A DNA stretch of 64,000 nucleotides from Nemesobacter sp965249045 (GCA_965249045.1 OZ252213.1:868001-932000), one strand, 5' to 3'; shown: positions 50,717 to 59,462, counted from the first letter of the stretch. Notes: a model not told the origin generated them from the sequence alone. Numbers and translations: made by a program.

Positions 50717-50874
50717 TCCGGGATGTCCCGCGTGATTCGTTACAACCCCATTGTTGGTTATGCCTATTGCGTAGAAATCACCGTCCTTATAGTCTCCGCC
50801 GTCTCGCCTGAGATCCCTGGCGAATATTGTCAGCTTTCTGATCAGCTCGGCGCGGTTCCCCTCCCGGTTTCGAG

Positions 50875-51234
50875 GTGCTCGACCCGTGGGACACGGAAAT
50901 CGAGATTCCCGTCCCGGAAGCCGAAGAACAGGTATGGGATCGCTTTAACATGCTGGTCGGAGAGCGTAACAGAAAGGCAATCGAATCCTCAGACGGCATG
51001 TTCGCCGTTCTGGACGGCACTGATGTTGACAGCGGCACAGCTTCAGAAATAGGCTACGCTTTTGCCCTCGGAAGGAAAATTCTCGGCTACAGGGGGGATT
51101 TCCGTCTCACGGGAGATAACCCGGGAAGCACGGTTAACCTTCAGGTTGAATACTTCATACGAAAAAGCGGTGGCAGGATAGTACGCTCCGTTGAGGAGTT
51201 AGCCGACGCCCTGGCGGATGTTTTTTCCGACTGA
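50875..51234 (+). CDS. Nucleoside 2-deoxyribosyltransferase family protein, N-terminal part missing
   Basis: Remaining 119 residues read VLDPWDTEIEIPVPEAEEQV, SDGMFAVLDGTDVDSGTASE (catalytic Glu and Asp-rich phosphate region), IGYAFALGRKILGYRGDFRL and VNLQVEYFIRKSGG, the middle and C-terminus of the family that transfers deoxyribose between bases. Full proteins start with a YLAGPLF-like strand about 25 residues before FEVLDPWD; this strand is absent and an in-frame stop lies at 50839-50841. The 5' end abuts the truncated Cache gene, so this is likely a remnant. Confidence 0.7.
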   Translation: MLDPWDTEIEIPVPEAEEQVWDRFNMLVGERNRKAIESSDGMFAVLDGTDVDSGTASEIGYAFALGRKILGYRGDFRLTGDNPGSTVNLQVEYFIRKSGGRIVRSVEELADALADVFSD

Positions 51235-51262
51235 GCGTCGCTCGTGCCCCAAGCGGCTTTGT

Positions 51263-51290
51263 TTGACAACCCCGCCCGTTTCTGTAATCT
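51263..51290 (+). promoter_or_regulatory. Candidate promoter of bioBAF
   Basis: TTGACA (51263-51268) and TAATCT (51285-51290) are 16 bases apart, placing a transcription start near 51297, just upstream of the bioB reading frame. A GAGG ribosome site follows at 51315-51318. No BirA-like inverted repeat was recognised. Confidence 0.55.
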
Positions 51291-51326
51291 AGATTTCCCT
51301 AGACTTAAGACTCCGAGGCAAATGAA

Positions 51327-52316
51327 ATAGACATTCTTGACGTAGTTTCCGAAAAGCTTCTAGAAAAAGAGCAGGATATAACTTTCGAGGACGCCACCGC
51401 TCTTACGGAACTTTCCGGGGAGCGGCTTTCTGACCTCATATCGCTTGCGAGAAAGGTAACCCTCAAGTACAAGGGTGACGGGGTGTTTCTGCGCTCGATC
51501 ATAAGCGCCCAGACCGGGAACTGTCCCGAGGACTGCTCCTTCTGCTCCCAGTCGGCCCATTTCGATACCGAGGTTGAAGCTCACCCGCTTATGGCCGCGG
51601 AAAGAATACTTGGAGCCGCGAGGCAGGCGGAGAAGATGGGCGCCATGGATTTCTGCATAGTCATAAGCGCCAAGGGTCCGACGCCGAGGATATTCAAAAA
51701 GGTTCTAGAAGCCGTTGATCTTCTCTGCGCGGAAACGAACATCAAGGTCGGCTGTTCTCTCGGAGACCTTACCAAGGAGCAGGCCTACGAGCTCAGGGAC
51801 CACGGAGTGTGGAGATACAACCACAACATCGAAACCTGCAGGAGCCATTTCCCCAGTATATGCACCACTCACAGTTACGATGACAGGCTAAAGACCGCTC
51901 TTTTGGTAAAGGAAACGGGAATGAACCTCTGCTCAGGCGGCATACTGGGCATGGGAGAGACGATCACCCAGAGAATCGAGTTTGCCTTCGAGATAAGGGA
52001 TCTTAACCCCACCTGGGTTCCGATAAACTTCCTTGACCCGAGACCCGGAACCCCGTTTGAGAACCTCAAGACCATACAGCCGCTTGAAGCCGTAAGAACC
52101 ATCTCGATTTACAGGCTCGTGCTTCCGGACAAGATAATAATGACGGCAGGGGGAAGGGAAGTTACGCTTCGCGACCTCCAGGCAATGGGTCTTGTGGCGG
52201 GGGCAAACGCCATGATCCTCGGCAACTACCTGACCACTCCCGGGCGCTCGCCTCAAGAAGACCTAAGGATGCTTGATGACCTGCAGATGCCGGTCAGAAA
52301 AGAAATTCTAAACTAG
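51327..52316 (+). CDS. bioB: Biotin synthase BioB (start codon unusual)
   Basis: Radical-SAM enzyme that inserts sulphur into dethiobiotin. The CxxxCxxC motif CPEDCSFCSQSAHFDTEVEA, then KVGCSLGDLTKEQAYELRDHG, YNHNIETCRSHFP, CSGGILGMGET and NFLDPRPGTPF are clear. The frame is open from 51309 and codes IDILDVVSEKLLEKEQDITF, ATALTELSGERLSDLISLAR, a normal BioB N-terminus, but has no ATG, GTG or TTG before 51483. ATA at 51327 sits 8 bases after GAGG; ATG at 51322 is in another frame and hits TAG after two codons. A shorter GTG start at 51483 would cut into the protein. bioA follows 65 bases later. Confidence 0.85.
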   Translation: MDILDVVSEKLLEKEQDITFEDATALTELSGERLSDLISLARKVTLKYKGDGVFLRSIISAQTGNCPEDCSFCSQSAHFDTEVEAHPLMAAERILGAARQAEKMGAMDFCIVISAKGPTPRIFKKVLEAVDLLCAETNIKVGCSLGDLTKEQAYELRDHGVWRYNHNIETCRSHFPSICTTHSYDDRLKTALLVKETGMNLCSGGILGMGETITQRIEFAFEIRDLNPTWVPINFLDPRPGTPFENLKTIQPLEAVRTISIYRLVLPDKIIMTAGGREVTLRDLQAMGLVAGANAMILGNYLTTPGRSPQEDLRMLDDLQMPVRKEILN

Positions 52317-52381
52317 CCTCGCCCCTGCGATTTCGTTATATTCTTCCCATTAGGGACCTCTGGCGTTCCTGACAAACCGAG

Positions 52382-53740
52382 ATGAGTGACAGATCAAAAC
52401 AGATAGGATCCTACGACAGGGAATTCGTGTGGCACCCCTTTACCCAGATGAAGGATTACGCGCGCAAGGACCCCATAGTGATCGAGCGCGCGGAGGGCTC
52501 GTATCTCATAGATTCCGAGGGAAAAAGATACATAGACGGCGTCTCATCTCTCTGGGTCAACATCCACGGCCACGGGGTCCCCGAAATCGACGGGGCCATA
52601 AAAAAACAGCTTGAGCTCGTAAGCCACAGCACGCTTCTGGGCATAACCAACCCTCCGGCCGCCGAGCTTGCCAAGGAGCTTGTGGAAATCTGTCCCCCCG
52701 GACTTAAGAAGGTCTTTTACTCGGGCGACGGGGCAAGCGCCGTTGAGGTTGCGCTCAAGATGGCGTTTCAGTACTGGTCACACAAGGGCAGGCCGGAGAA
52801 AAAGGCGTTTTTATGCCTTGATAACGGTTATCACGGCGACACGCTGGGGGCCGTCTCGGTCGGGGGAATCGACATTTTCCACAAGGCTTTCTCACCGCTT
52901 CTGTTCAAGACCTTAAGGGCTCCTTCCTATTACTGCTACAGGTGTCCGCTTGGAGAGACCTGGCCCGGATGCGGGATCGCGTGCGCGGATGAGATGGGGG
53001 AAATACTGAGGGAGAACCACGAGGAGATAGCCGCCGCCATACTGGAGCCGTGCGTTCAGGCCGCGGGAGGGATGGTGGTGGCTCCCGACGGCTATCTCGC
53101 GAAAGTCAGGGAGTACTGCACCCGCTACGACGTGCTTATGATAGTTGACGAGGTGGCTACAGGCTTCGGCAGAACAGGGAAGATGTTCGCGTGCGAGCAC
53201 GACGGGGTAACGCCCGACATTATGGTTCTCGGAAAGGGGATGACCGGTGGATACCTTCCGCTTTCGGCGACTGTAACGACCGATGAGATCTACGAGGAGT
53301 TCCTTGGAGACTACGAGGAATTTAAGACTTTCTTTCACGGTCACAGCTACTCGGGCAACCCTCTTTCGTGTGCGGCCGCGATGGGGAATCTCGAAGCCTT
53401 TCGAAATAACGACACCCTAGCTGCCCTTTCAGAGAAGACAGAGTTTCTGGAGAATGAGCTTCAGGAATTCGAGGGGCTCTCCAACGTCGGAGATGTGAGA
53501 AACAAGGGGCTTATGGTCGGGATCGAGCTTGTGAGCGACAAGAAGACGAAAACACCCTACGAGGCTGTGGAGAAAATGGGGTGGCGGGTCGCCGAGGAGG
53601 CGCTCTCGCACGAGGTTCTGATAAGACCGCTCGGGGACGTGGTAGTGCTCATGCCTCCCGTGGGAATCGAGATGGACGATCTCGCGAAGCTTCTGCGGGC
53701 GACCTATCTCTCCATAAAAAAGGTAACCGAAGAGGGGTAA
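52382..53740 (+). CDS. bioA: Adenosylmethionine--8-amino-7-oxononanoate aminotransferase
   Basis: PLP enzyme making 7,8-diaminopelargonic acid. The 452 residues include WHPFTQMKDYARKDPIVIER at the N-terminus, SGDGASAVEVALKMAFQYW, YHGDTLGAVSVGGIDIFH, VDEVATGFGRTGKMFACEHD, and the PLP Lys in MVLGKGMTGGYLPLSAT. C-terminal IRPLGDVVVLMPPVGIE fits BioA. bioF starts 5 bases after its stop. No bioD or bioC/H gene is visible here. Confidence 0.96.
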   Translation: MSDRSKQIGSYDREFVWHPFTQMKDYARKDPIVIERAEGSYLIDSEGKRYIDGVSSLWVNIHGHGVPEIDGAIKKQLELVSHSTLLGITNPPAAELAKELVEICPPGLKKVFYSGDGASAVEVALKMAFQYWSHKGRPEKKAFLCLDNGYHGDTLGAVSVGGIDIFHKAFSPLLFKTLRAPSYYCYRCPLGETWPGCGIACADEMGEILRENHEEIAAAILEPCVQAAGGMVVAPDGYLAKVREYCTRYDVLMIVDEVATGFGRTGKMFACEHDGVTPDIMVLGKGMTGGYLPLSATVTTDEIYEEFLGDYEEFKTFFHGHSYSGNPLSCAAAMGNLEAFRNNDTLAALSEKTEFLENELQEFEGLSNVGDVRNKGLMVGIELVSDKKTKTPYEAVEKMGWRVAEEALSHEVLIRPLGDVVVLMPPVGIEMDDLAKLLRATYLSIKKVTEEG

Positions 53741-53745
53741 TCTGC

Positions 53746-54930
53746 ATGGAAGCTCCCGATTCTCTTGAGTGGATTGAAGATGAATTAAGGGCCATCCGGG
53801 GAAAGAATCTTTTCAGGACGCTTACGGAGATTGCCTCGGGCCAGTCCCCCGAAATACTCATCGGCGGGAAAAAGCACATACTCCTGGCCTCTAACAACTA
53901 TCTGGGTCTTTCTACACACCCGAAGGTAATGGAGGCGGCAGCCGAGGCCCTTTTGAAGTACGGAACGGGCTCGGGAGGGGCAAGGCTCGTCAGCGGAAGC
54001 TCAGATCTTCACGCAGAGCTTGAAAGGAGAATAGCGGAATTCAAATCCACAGAGGCTGCGATTCTTTTCTCAAGCGGCTATCTCGCGAACGTGGGAACGA
54101 TCGCCGCGCTCGTCGGGGAAGGAGACACGGTGTTCAGCGACGAGCTTAACCACGCTTCCATAATAGACGGCTGCAGGCTGTCGCGGGCCACTGTGGAGGT
54201 CTATCCCCATCTTGACACAGACAGTCTTCGGCGCATAGTTTCCCGAAGCCGGGGCGGAGGAAAGAAACTCATAGTCACAGACACGGTGTTCAGCATGGAC
54301 GGGGATCTTACGAATCTCGGGGAGATCTGCTCGATCTCTGAGCGCCACGGCTGCATGCTCATGGTGGACGAGGCCCACGCCATGGGAGTTCTGGGGGAAA
54401 AGGGAAGCGGAGCCACCGAGCATTTCGGAGTTGAAAGCAGGGTTCCCGTGGTCATGGGCACTCTCTCAAAAGCCGTCGGTTCCGTGGGCGGATACGTGGC
54501 CGGCAGCCGCAGTCTCATTGACTTCATCCGAAACAGGGTGAGAAGCTACATTTTCGATACTTCCCTCCCGGCCGCTTCCCTGGCCGCATCAATCGAAGCT
54601 ATCGGCATCATAGAGGGCGAACCGCAGAGGAGAAAGCATCTGATGGATCTTGTAGATACGTTCAAGGCGGGTCTCTGCGAAATGGGATTTAACGTGCTTC
54701 CGTCCCAGAGCGCGATAGTGCCCGTATTGACCGGGGAACCGGAAGCCACCCTTGAGCTGGCCTCGGCGCTTCGCGAGCTGGGAATCTACACTCCGGCCGT
54801 AAGACCCCCCTCGGTTCCCGCCGGAAAATGCAGGATAAGGGCGTCGCTTATGGCGACCCACACGGAAGATCACATACTGCGGGCGCTTTCGGGGTTCAGG
54901 GCCGCGAGTTCGCTTGTGAAAAGTTTGTGA
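53746..54930 (+). CDS. bioF: 8-amino-7-oxononanoate synthase
   Basis: PLP enzyme condensing pimeloyl thioester with alanine. 394 residues from the ATG at 53746 (GAGGGG upstream; a longer frame to 53581 lies in bioA). Motifs: LASNNYLGLSTHPKVMEAA, GSGGARLVSGSSDLH, DELNHASIIDGCRLSRA, MVDEAHAMGVLGEKGSGATE and the PLP Lys in MGTLSKAVGSVGGYVAG. Third gene of bioB-bioA-bioF. Could also act as a related ketone synthase but the operon fixes the role. Confidence 0.95.
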   Translation: MEAPDSLEWIEDELRAIRGKNLFRTLTEIASGQSPEILIGGKKHILLASNNYLGLSTHPKVMEAAAEALLKYGTGSGGARLVSGSSDLHAELERRIAEFKSTEAAILFSSGYLANVGTIAALVGEGDTVFSDELNHASIIDGCRLSRATVEVYPHLDTDSLRRIVSRSRGGGKKLIVTDTVFSMDGDLTNLGEICSISERHGCMLMVDEAHAMGVLGEKGSGATEHFGVESRVPVVMGTLSKAVGSVGGYVAGSRSLIDFIRNRVRSYIFDTSLPAASLAASIEAIGIIEGEPQRRKHLMDLVDTFKAGLCEMGFNVLPSQSAIVPVLTGEPEATLELASALRELGIYTPAVRPPSVPAGKCRIRASLMATHTEDHILRALSGFRAASSLVKSL

Positions 54931-54991
54931 TCCGGTTCACTTGGCGCCGCGCATTCCGCGAAGCGGCAGGTACGGCGATTCTACGAAGAAG

Positions 54992-56071
54992 CTAATAAGT
55001 CTGCGGCGTCAGGCAGCCTTCGTTATCGGGATCACTTGGAACTTCAATCACGTCATTGATTATGAGGGTTTTGTAGGCTTCAATCACATCTTTTATGTCG
55101 TCTACGAAGCCCCCAGACGTGGCGTAGCCCACTCCGTCGTTTGCGAGATCGTGGTTTACTGCTCCGCCTGAGAATTCACCGTCCCTCTGGGCTCTGATGA
55201 TGTTGTAAACGGCCGTATCCACTCTTTTCAGCATTGAAGTCAGTATATGCTCCCGCACGGATTCTTCGACGGTGTGGTACTGGTCCGAGTCGACACCTAT
55301 CGCCCATACCTCTGTTCCTTCTGCATTGCTGAACTCCTTTGCCGCATCGAAAAGCCCCAATCCCGAGGTGCCGGCCGCGTGAAAAACGACGTCCGCGTCT
55401 TCTCCGAACATGCGCAGTGCTACCCGCTTACCCCCGGCAACGTCACGAAAGCCCGCCAGATATTCCGTTTCGACCGCGATATCCGGGTTTACCGTCTTTA
55501 CGCCCGCGATGAACCCCGCCTCGAATTTTTCGATGAGCTTGTCCGGAGTAGCGCATAATCCCCCTATGAAGCCGACTTTATCTGTTTTGGTCGTAAGCGC
55601 GGCCGCGGCGCCAACCAGAAAGGATCCCTCGGCCTCGTTAAAGAGCAGGCTCGCGAAATTTGCGGGAGGGTTATCTCCCTGCTGAATGTCTACACCGGCG
55701 AAATTGGTGTCAGGATACTCCGCGGCGACCTTTTTTATTGAATTCTCAAACAAGAATCCGACCGCTATTACAAGGTCATTGTCCGCGGCGAGAGACCGGA
55801 TCAGTTCCTCGCGGTGCGACTCCGTTCCGTCGGTCGTTTCTTCGCTCACCACGGCTCCAAGTTCCTCCTGGGCTCTTTTAATTCCCTCGTAGGCGGAATC
55901 GTTAAACGATTTGTCACCTTTGCCGGCCTCGTCATAGACTATTCCCACAAGGGAACCGCTTTCGTCATCGTCGCCACACGACAGAACCGCAAAAGACAAA
56001 ACCATCATCAAGGGTAAGAGCCAAAAAAACACGTTTATGCTCAGGGTTGGTTTGAAGGTTTTTCCAGCCAT
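54992..56071 (-). CDS. BMP-family (PnrA-like) substrate-binding lipoprotein
   Basis: Predicted lipoprotein of 359 residues: signal peptide with PLMMVLSFAVLSC then CGDDDESGS. The BMP fold shows VGIVYDEAGKGDKSFNDSAY, DLVIAVGFLFENSIKKVA, PDTNFAGVDIQQGDN and GKVGFIGG-like TDKVGFIGGLCATPDKLIE, typical of purine-nucleoside or similar receptors of ABC importers (PnrA, MED family). No transporter partners are adjacent. Ends about 60 bases from the convergent bioF. The 210 bases upstream, to 56282, hold only its ribosome site (GGAGGAAAAAA) that I can name. Confidence 0.88.
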   Translation of the reverse strand: MAGKTFKPTLSINVFFWLLPLMMVLSFAVLSCGDDDESGSLVGIVYDEAGKGDKSFNDSAYEGIKRAQEELGAVVSEETTDGTESHREELIRSLAADNDLVIAVGFLFENSIKKVAAEYPDTNFAGVDIQQGDNPPANFASLLFNEAEGSFLVGAAAALTTKTDKVGFIGGLCATPDKLIEKFEAGFIAGVKTVNPDIAVETEYLAGFRDVAGGKRVALRMFGEDADVVFHAAGTSGLGLFDAAKEFSNAEGTEVWAIGVDSDQYHTVEESVREHILTSMLKRVDTAVYNIIRAQRDGEFSGGAVNHDLANDGVGYATSGGFVDDIKDVIEAYKTLIINDVIEVPSDPDNEGCLTPQTY

Positions 56072-56282
56072 TTTTTCCTCCGGTTAATTCGTGCAAAAAA
56101 TATAGACTCAGAACCCGGATGAGTATATACCGGGACATGGGAAATTCCACTGAAGAATCCTTCGGTCGAATGTTTGGATTCCGATTGCTGTAGGACAAAA
56201 ACTCTGCTTCGGTGTGTGTTTGACATGCGGCTGCTATTACTCTAGAGTTTAGCGAAACGGCAATTGGAGGATAGGTGTTCTA

Positions 56283-57080
56283 ATGGATTGGGGCATGAAA
56301 AACAGGATGGCCCGTATTATAAGGCCCGATACCGGAAGGGCGGTCATGCTCGCCCTTGACCACGGCTACTTCCTCGGCCCAACCCACCGCCTCGAGGTTC
56401 CCGCTGAAACCATAACTCCTCTTCTTCCCTACGCCGACACCATAATGCTCACGAGGGGAGTTCTGAGAACCTCGGTTTCCCCCGACTCGGGAGCCAACGT
56501 GGTGCTCAGGGTCTCCGGGGGAACGAGCATCGCGGGACCGCACCTTGAGGACGAGGGCATTACCGTAGATTTCGAGGAGGCCATAAGACTAAACGTCGCG
56601 GGAGTCGGGCTCTCCGTTTTTGTCGGAACAGAGTTTGAGAGACAAACCCTTCTCGGACTCTCGGAGCTTGTGAATCAGGGGGAGAAGTACGGAATTCCGG
56701 TTCTCGGTATAACGGCTGTCGGGAAGGAGCTTGAAAAAAGGGACTCAAGGTATCTGGCGCTTTGCTGCAGGATATGCGCCGAACTCGGGGCACATATAGT
56801 TAAGACCTATTACTGCGAGGATTTTGAGAAAGTAACCCGAAGCTGTCCCGTTCCCATCGTGATCGCGGGCGGTCCGAAGCTTGATACCGAGATGGATGTT
56901 TTCAACATGACTCATGAAGCGATATCCCGGGGTGCCGCGGGAGTGGACATGGGAAGGAACATATGGCAGCGCGACAACCCGGTCGCGATTATAAGGGCAA
57001 TCCGCGGGATTGTTCACGAGAACATGACCCCGAAGCAGGCCCATGAGCTTTTCACTGAACTAAAAGAAGAAAGTTCCTGA
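56283..57080 (+). CDS. LsrF-like class I aldolase
   Basis: TIM-barrel aldolase of the DeoC/LsrF/FbaB group, 265 residues. Features: AVMLALDHGYFLGPTH, MLTRGVLRTSVSPDSG, GGTSIAGPHLEDEG, AHIVKTYYCEDFEKVTRSCP with the Schiff-base Lys region, VIAGGPKLDTEMD, and GAAGVDMGRNIWQRDNPVAI. LsrF acts on phospho-AI-2 breakdown products, but archaeal-type fructose-bisphosphate and ADH-synthase aldolases look alike, and no lsr genes are seen. A zinc dehydrogenase follows, now separated by a TnpB element; originally the gap was about 25 bases. Confidence 0.85.
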   Translation: MDWGMKNRMARIIRPDTGRAVMLALDHGYFLGPTHRLEVPAETITPLLPYADTIMLTRGVLRTSVSPDSGANVVLRVSGGTSIAGPHLEDEGITVDFEEAIRLNVAGVGLSVFVGTEFERQTLLGLSELVNQGEKYGIPVLGITAVGKELEKRDSRYLALCCRICAELGAHIVKTYYCEDFEKVTRSCPVPIVIAGGPKLDTEMDVFNMTHEAISRGAAGVDMGRNIWQRDNPVAIIRAIRGIVHENMTPKQAHELFTELKEESS

Positions 57081-57087
57081 GAATTAC

Positions 57088-58353
57088 ATACTTGACTAAC
57101 CTGACATCAAAGATGACTAAGGAGATACGTACTGTAGAGTTTGTCGTTCTGCCTACCTCTAAGGCGAAGGCAAGGAAGATGTTCCAGATAGCGGGGGCCT
57201 GTAGATACGTCTGGAACCATTTTCGGGAGAAGAACCTTGCCGACTACCAGGCATTCAGAAACGGCAAGGGGCAGAGAACGCAGACCAGCTATTTTTCTCT
57301 TGGCGTGGAGTTCACCAAGCTAAGACATGAGACGGACTGGATGCTTGAACTTCCCGCCAATCCAGTCAAGCATACCCTCAAGCATTTTGCCGACGCGCTG
57401 AAAGAGGCGATTGCTGGCAAGAAGGGGTTTCCCAAGCCGAGGAGCAGAAAGAGAACCGCTCCTGGTTTTACGCTTCCCAGCACGGGGCAGTTCAGGATAG
57501 AGAAGCACAACAGGAAGTACAGTCTGCTCCGCATTCAGGGAGTCGGTTGGGTAACGCTGACCCGCGGGGGAGGCAATTCCTGGGAGAACGGTACACCGAA
57601 ACAGGCAGTGCTTCGCCATGACGGGCACAGATGGCGTGCCTTTGTCTTCTATGAAGTTGAGGTGGAAGAAAAAATGGACGATGGCGAGGTCCTCGGAGTT
57701 GATATGAACACATGCCAGATAGCCACCTCGGATGGACATTTTTATTTTTTGCCCGATTTAAAGAAGAAAGAGGCAAGACGGAAGCGGTATCAGCGAAGGA
57801 TGGCAAGGCAAATAAAGGGGTCTAACAGGCGGAAGCATACGAAAAAGAAGCTTGCGAAAGTAAGCAGAAAAATAGCCAATATCCGCAAGAACTGGATTCA
57901 TCAAACTACGAAAAAAATTGCCGGGAAATGCGGAACGATAGTCGTGGAAGACCTTAAGGTGAGGAATATGACCACCTCGGCAAAAGGTACGATAGAGAAT
58001 CCGGGAAAGAACGTGGGACAGAAGTCAGGGCTTAACAGAGCAATACTGGACACGGCATTCGGGGAAATAAGAAGAAATCTTGAGTACAAGTGCGGGAGGC
58101 TGGTGGAAGTAAATCCCGCATACACGAGTCAGACGTGTTCGCGCTGCGGACACGCAGAAAAAGAGAACCGTAAAACCCAAGCGCGGTTCCTATGCGTGAG
58201 TTGCGGGTTTGCGTCCAACGCGGACACGAACGCCGCGATAAACATAAGGCGTCTGGGAGTGGCGCGACTGCACGGGGAGGAGCGTTCTGGTAGTAGACAG
58301 ACTCCTGCGAACCGTGAAATTGATACGAGGCTACACAATGGTTAGTCAAGTAT
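57088..58353 (+). mobile_element. TnpB-only IS200/IS605-type element with 14-bp inverted ends
   Basis: ATACTTGACTAACC at 57088-57101 and its exact complement GGTTAGTCAAGTAT at 58340-58353 bracket a single tnpB gene. IS200/IS605 elements usually lack terminal inverted repeats, so these are of interest. TTAC stands immediately left (57084-57087), the insertion tetranucleotide of IS608-type elements, and TCAA lies at 58346-58349, where an IS608 right cleavage would be; the exact right boundary could therefore be 58349. No tnpA gene is present. The element sits between the aldolase and dehydrogenase genes. Confidence 0.7.
57113..58345 (+). CDS. tnpB: RNA-guided endonuclease TnpB (IS200/IS605)
   Basis: About 410 residues from ATG 57113 (a TTG at 57092 would add 7). 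TnpB features: N-terminal FRYVWN-type GACRYVWNHFREKNLADY, RuvC I GVDMNTCQIATSDG with its Asp, RuvC II TIVVEDLKVRNMT with Glu, a zinc ribbon CSRCGHAEKENRKTQ then CVSCG, and RuvC III ADTNAAINIRRLG with Asp. All catalytic residues are present, so it may be an active nuclease using an omega-RNA from the 3' end of the gene. The stop codon lies inside the right inverted repeat. Confidence 0.92.
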   Translation: MTKEIRTVEFVVLPTSKAKARKMFQIAGACRYVWNHFREKNLADYQAFRNGKGQRTQTSYFSLGVEFTKLRHETDWMLELPANPVKHTLKHFADALKEAIAGKKGFPKPRSRKRTAPGFTLPSTGQFRIEKHNRKYSLLRIQGVGWVTLTRGGGNSWENGTPKQAVLRHDGHRWRAFVFYEVEVEEKMDDGEVLGVDMNTCQIATSDGHFYFLPDLKKKEARRKRYQRRMARQIKGSNRRKHTKKKLAKVSRKIANIRKNWIHQTTKKIAGKCGTIVVEDLKVRNMTTSAKGTIENPGKNVGQKSGLNRAILDTAFGEIRRNLEYKCGRLVEVNPAYTSQTCSRCGHAEKENRKTQARFLCVSCGFASNADTNAAINIRRLGVARLHGEERSGSRQTPANREIDTRLHNG

Positions 58354-58373
58354 ATAAATCCCAAGTTCCTAAT

Positions 58374-59393
58374 ATGCTTGCCGCAGTCTACCACACAAAC
58401 AGCGACGTAAGAATTGAGGAATTTCCCCGCCCTGAGCCGGGCGAGGGAGAAATATTGATCAGGATCAGGGCAAGCGGAATCTGCGGAAGCGATCTCATGG
58501 AGTGGTACAGGGCGCCGAAGGCTCCCTTGGTGCTGGGCCACGAGGTTGCGGGGGAGGTGGTCGAAACGGGGCAGGGGGTAAGCCGGTTCCGGGCGGGCGA
58601 CAGGGTCGTGGCCACCCATCACGTTCCCTGTGGGCAGTGCCGTTACTGCCTCACGGACAGGCACACCAACTGTCCCATGATAAGGGAATCGGGGTTTAAC
58701 CCGGGCGGTTTCTCGGAGTGCGTATGCGTGGCGCCGCCGAACGTGGAGCGGGGCGTTTTTCATCTTCCGGATAACGTTTCTTTTGAGGAGGGATCGTTCA
58801 CAGAACCTCTTGGCTGCGTTACGAGAGCGGTCTGGGCGGCGGGGCTAAAATCGGGGGAGAGCGTAACGATTCTCGGAAGTGGCACGGCAGGGCTTTTGTG
58901 TCTCCAGTATGTTCTTCATCTTGGCGCCGGGCCGGTCTTTGCGACCGATTCAAACGAATATAAGCTTCGTAAGGCCATTGAGTTCGGGGCCACTTTAGCT
59001 TTTGACTCCGGCGACGATATCGCTTCGCTTGTGAGAGAGAACAACTCGGGATATCTCTCCGACATGGTGATAGTCTGTACCGGGGCGCAGGTCGCGATAA
59101 AAAGCGCTTTCGAACTTGTTTCTCCGTCTGGGAAAATCCTCTTCTTCGCTCCTTCCGATCCGGAATTCACCCTTGATTTCCCCTTTAACGAATACTGGTG
59201 GTCGGGAGTGCGGGTTGTGAGTTCCTATGCGGCGGCTCCTAGGGATCTTGAAGACGCCCTTTCCCTTATAGAAAAAAGGGCTGTTGACGTGGGGAAGATG
59301 ATTACCCACAGGTTCTCATTGCGGGACATTCAGAGAGGCTTCACCCTTGCTGAAAATCCTGAGGAAAGCCTCAAGATCATGATAAGCCCCTGA
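58374..59393 (+). CDS. Zinc-dependent medium-chain alcohol dehydrogenase family protein
   Basis: A 339-residue MDR protein. Catalytic zinc motif SGICGSDLMEWYRAPKAP, then GHEVAGEVVETG, the structural zinc site CGQCRYCLTDRHTNC, and the NAD fold VTILGSGTAGLLCLQYVL. Looks like sorbitol or threonine dehydrogenases. I chose the ATG at 58374; frame extension to 58314 lies in the TnpB element. There is no ribosome site before the ATG because the element ends 20 bases upstream, so its translation signal may have been displaced. Probable operon partner of the aldolase. Confidence 0.88.
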   Translation: MLAAVYHTNSDVRIEEFPRPEPGEGEILIRIRASGICGSDLMEWYRAPKAPLVLGHEVAGEVVETGQGVSRFRAGDRVVATHHVPCGQCRYCLTDRHTNCPMIRESGFNPGGFSECVCVAPPNVERGVFHLPDNVSFEEGSFTEPLGCVTRAVWAAGLKSGESVTILGSGTAGLLCLQYVLHLGAGPVFATDSNEYKLRKAIEFGATLAFDSGDDIASLVRENNSGYLSDMVIVCTGAQVAIKSAFELVSPSGKILFFAPSDPEFTLDFPFNEYWWSGVRVVSSYAAAPRDLEDALSLIEKRAVDVGKMITHRFSLRDIQRGFTLAENPEESLKIMISP

Positions 59394-59410
59394 TGGTGTA
59401 TCCTGCGTGC

Positions 59411-59437
59411 TTGCAATTATTTTAAGCCGTATATAAT
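59411..59437 (+). promoter_or_regulatory. Candidate promoter of the vapB-like gene
   Basis: TTGCAA (59411-59416) and TATAAT (59432-59437) are 15 bases apart, 25 bases before the GTG start at 59463, and GGAGG sits between. Toxin-antitoxin promoters are often autoregulated near the -10; no clear palindrome is seen. Confidence 0.4.
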
Positions 59438-59462
59438 ATGGCGAATTGCGAGGAGGCTTAAC

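Noticed and set aside
53581..53745. Upstream extension of bioF
   Set aside because: It lies inside bioA in another frame; GAGGGG marks the ATG at 53746.
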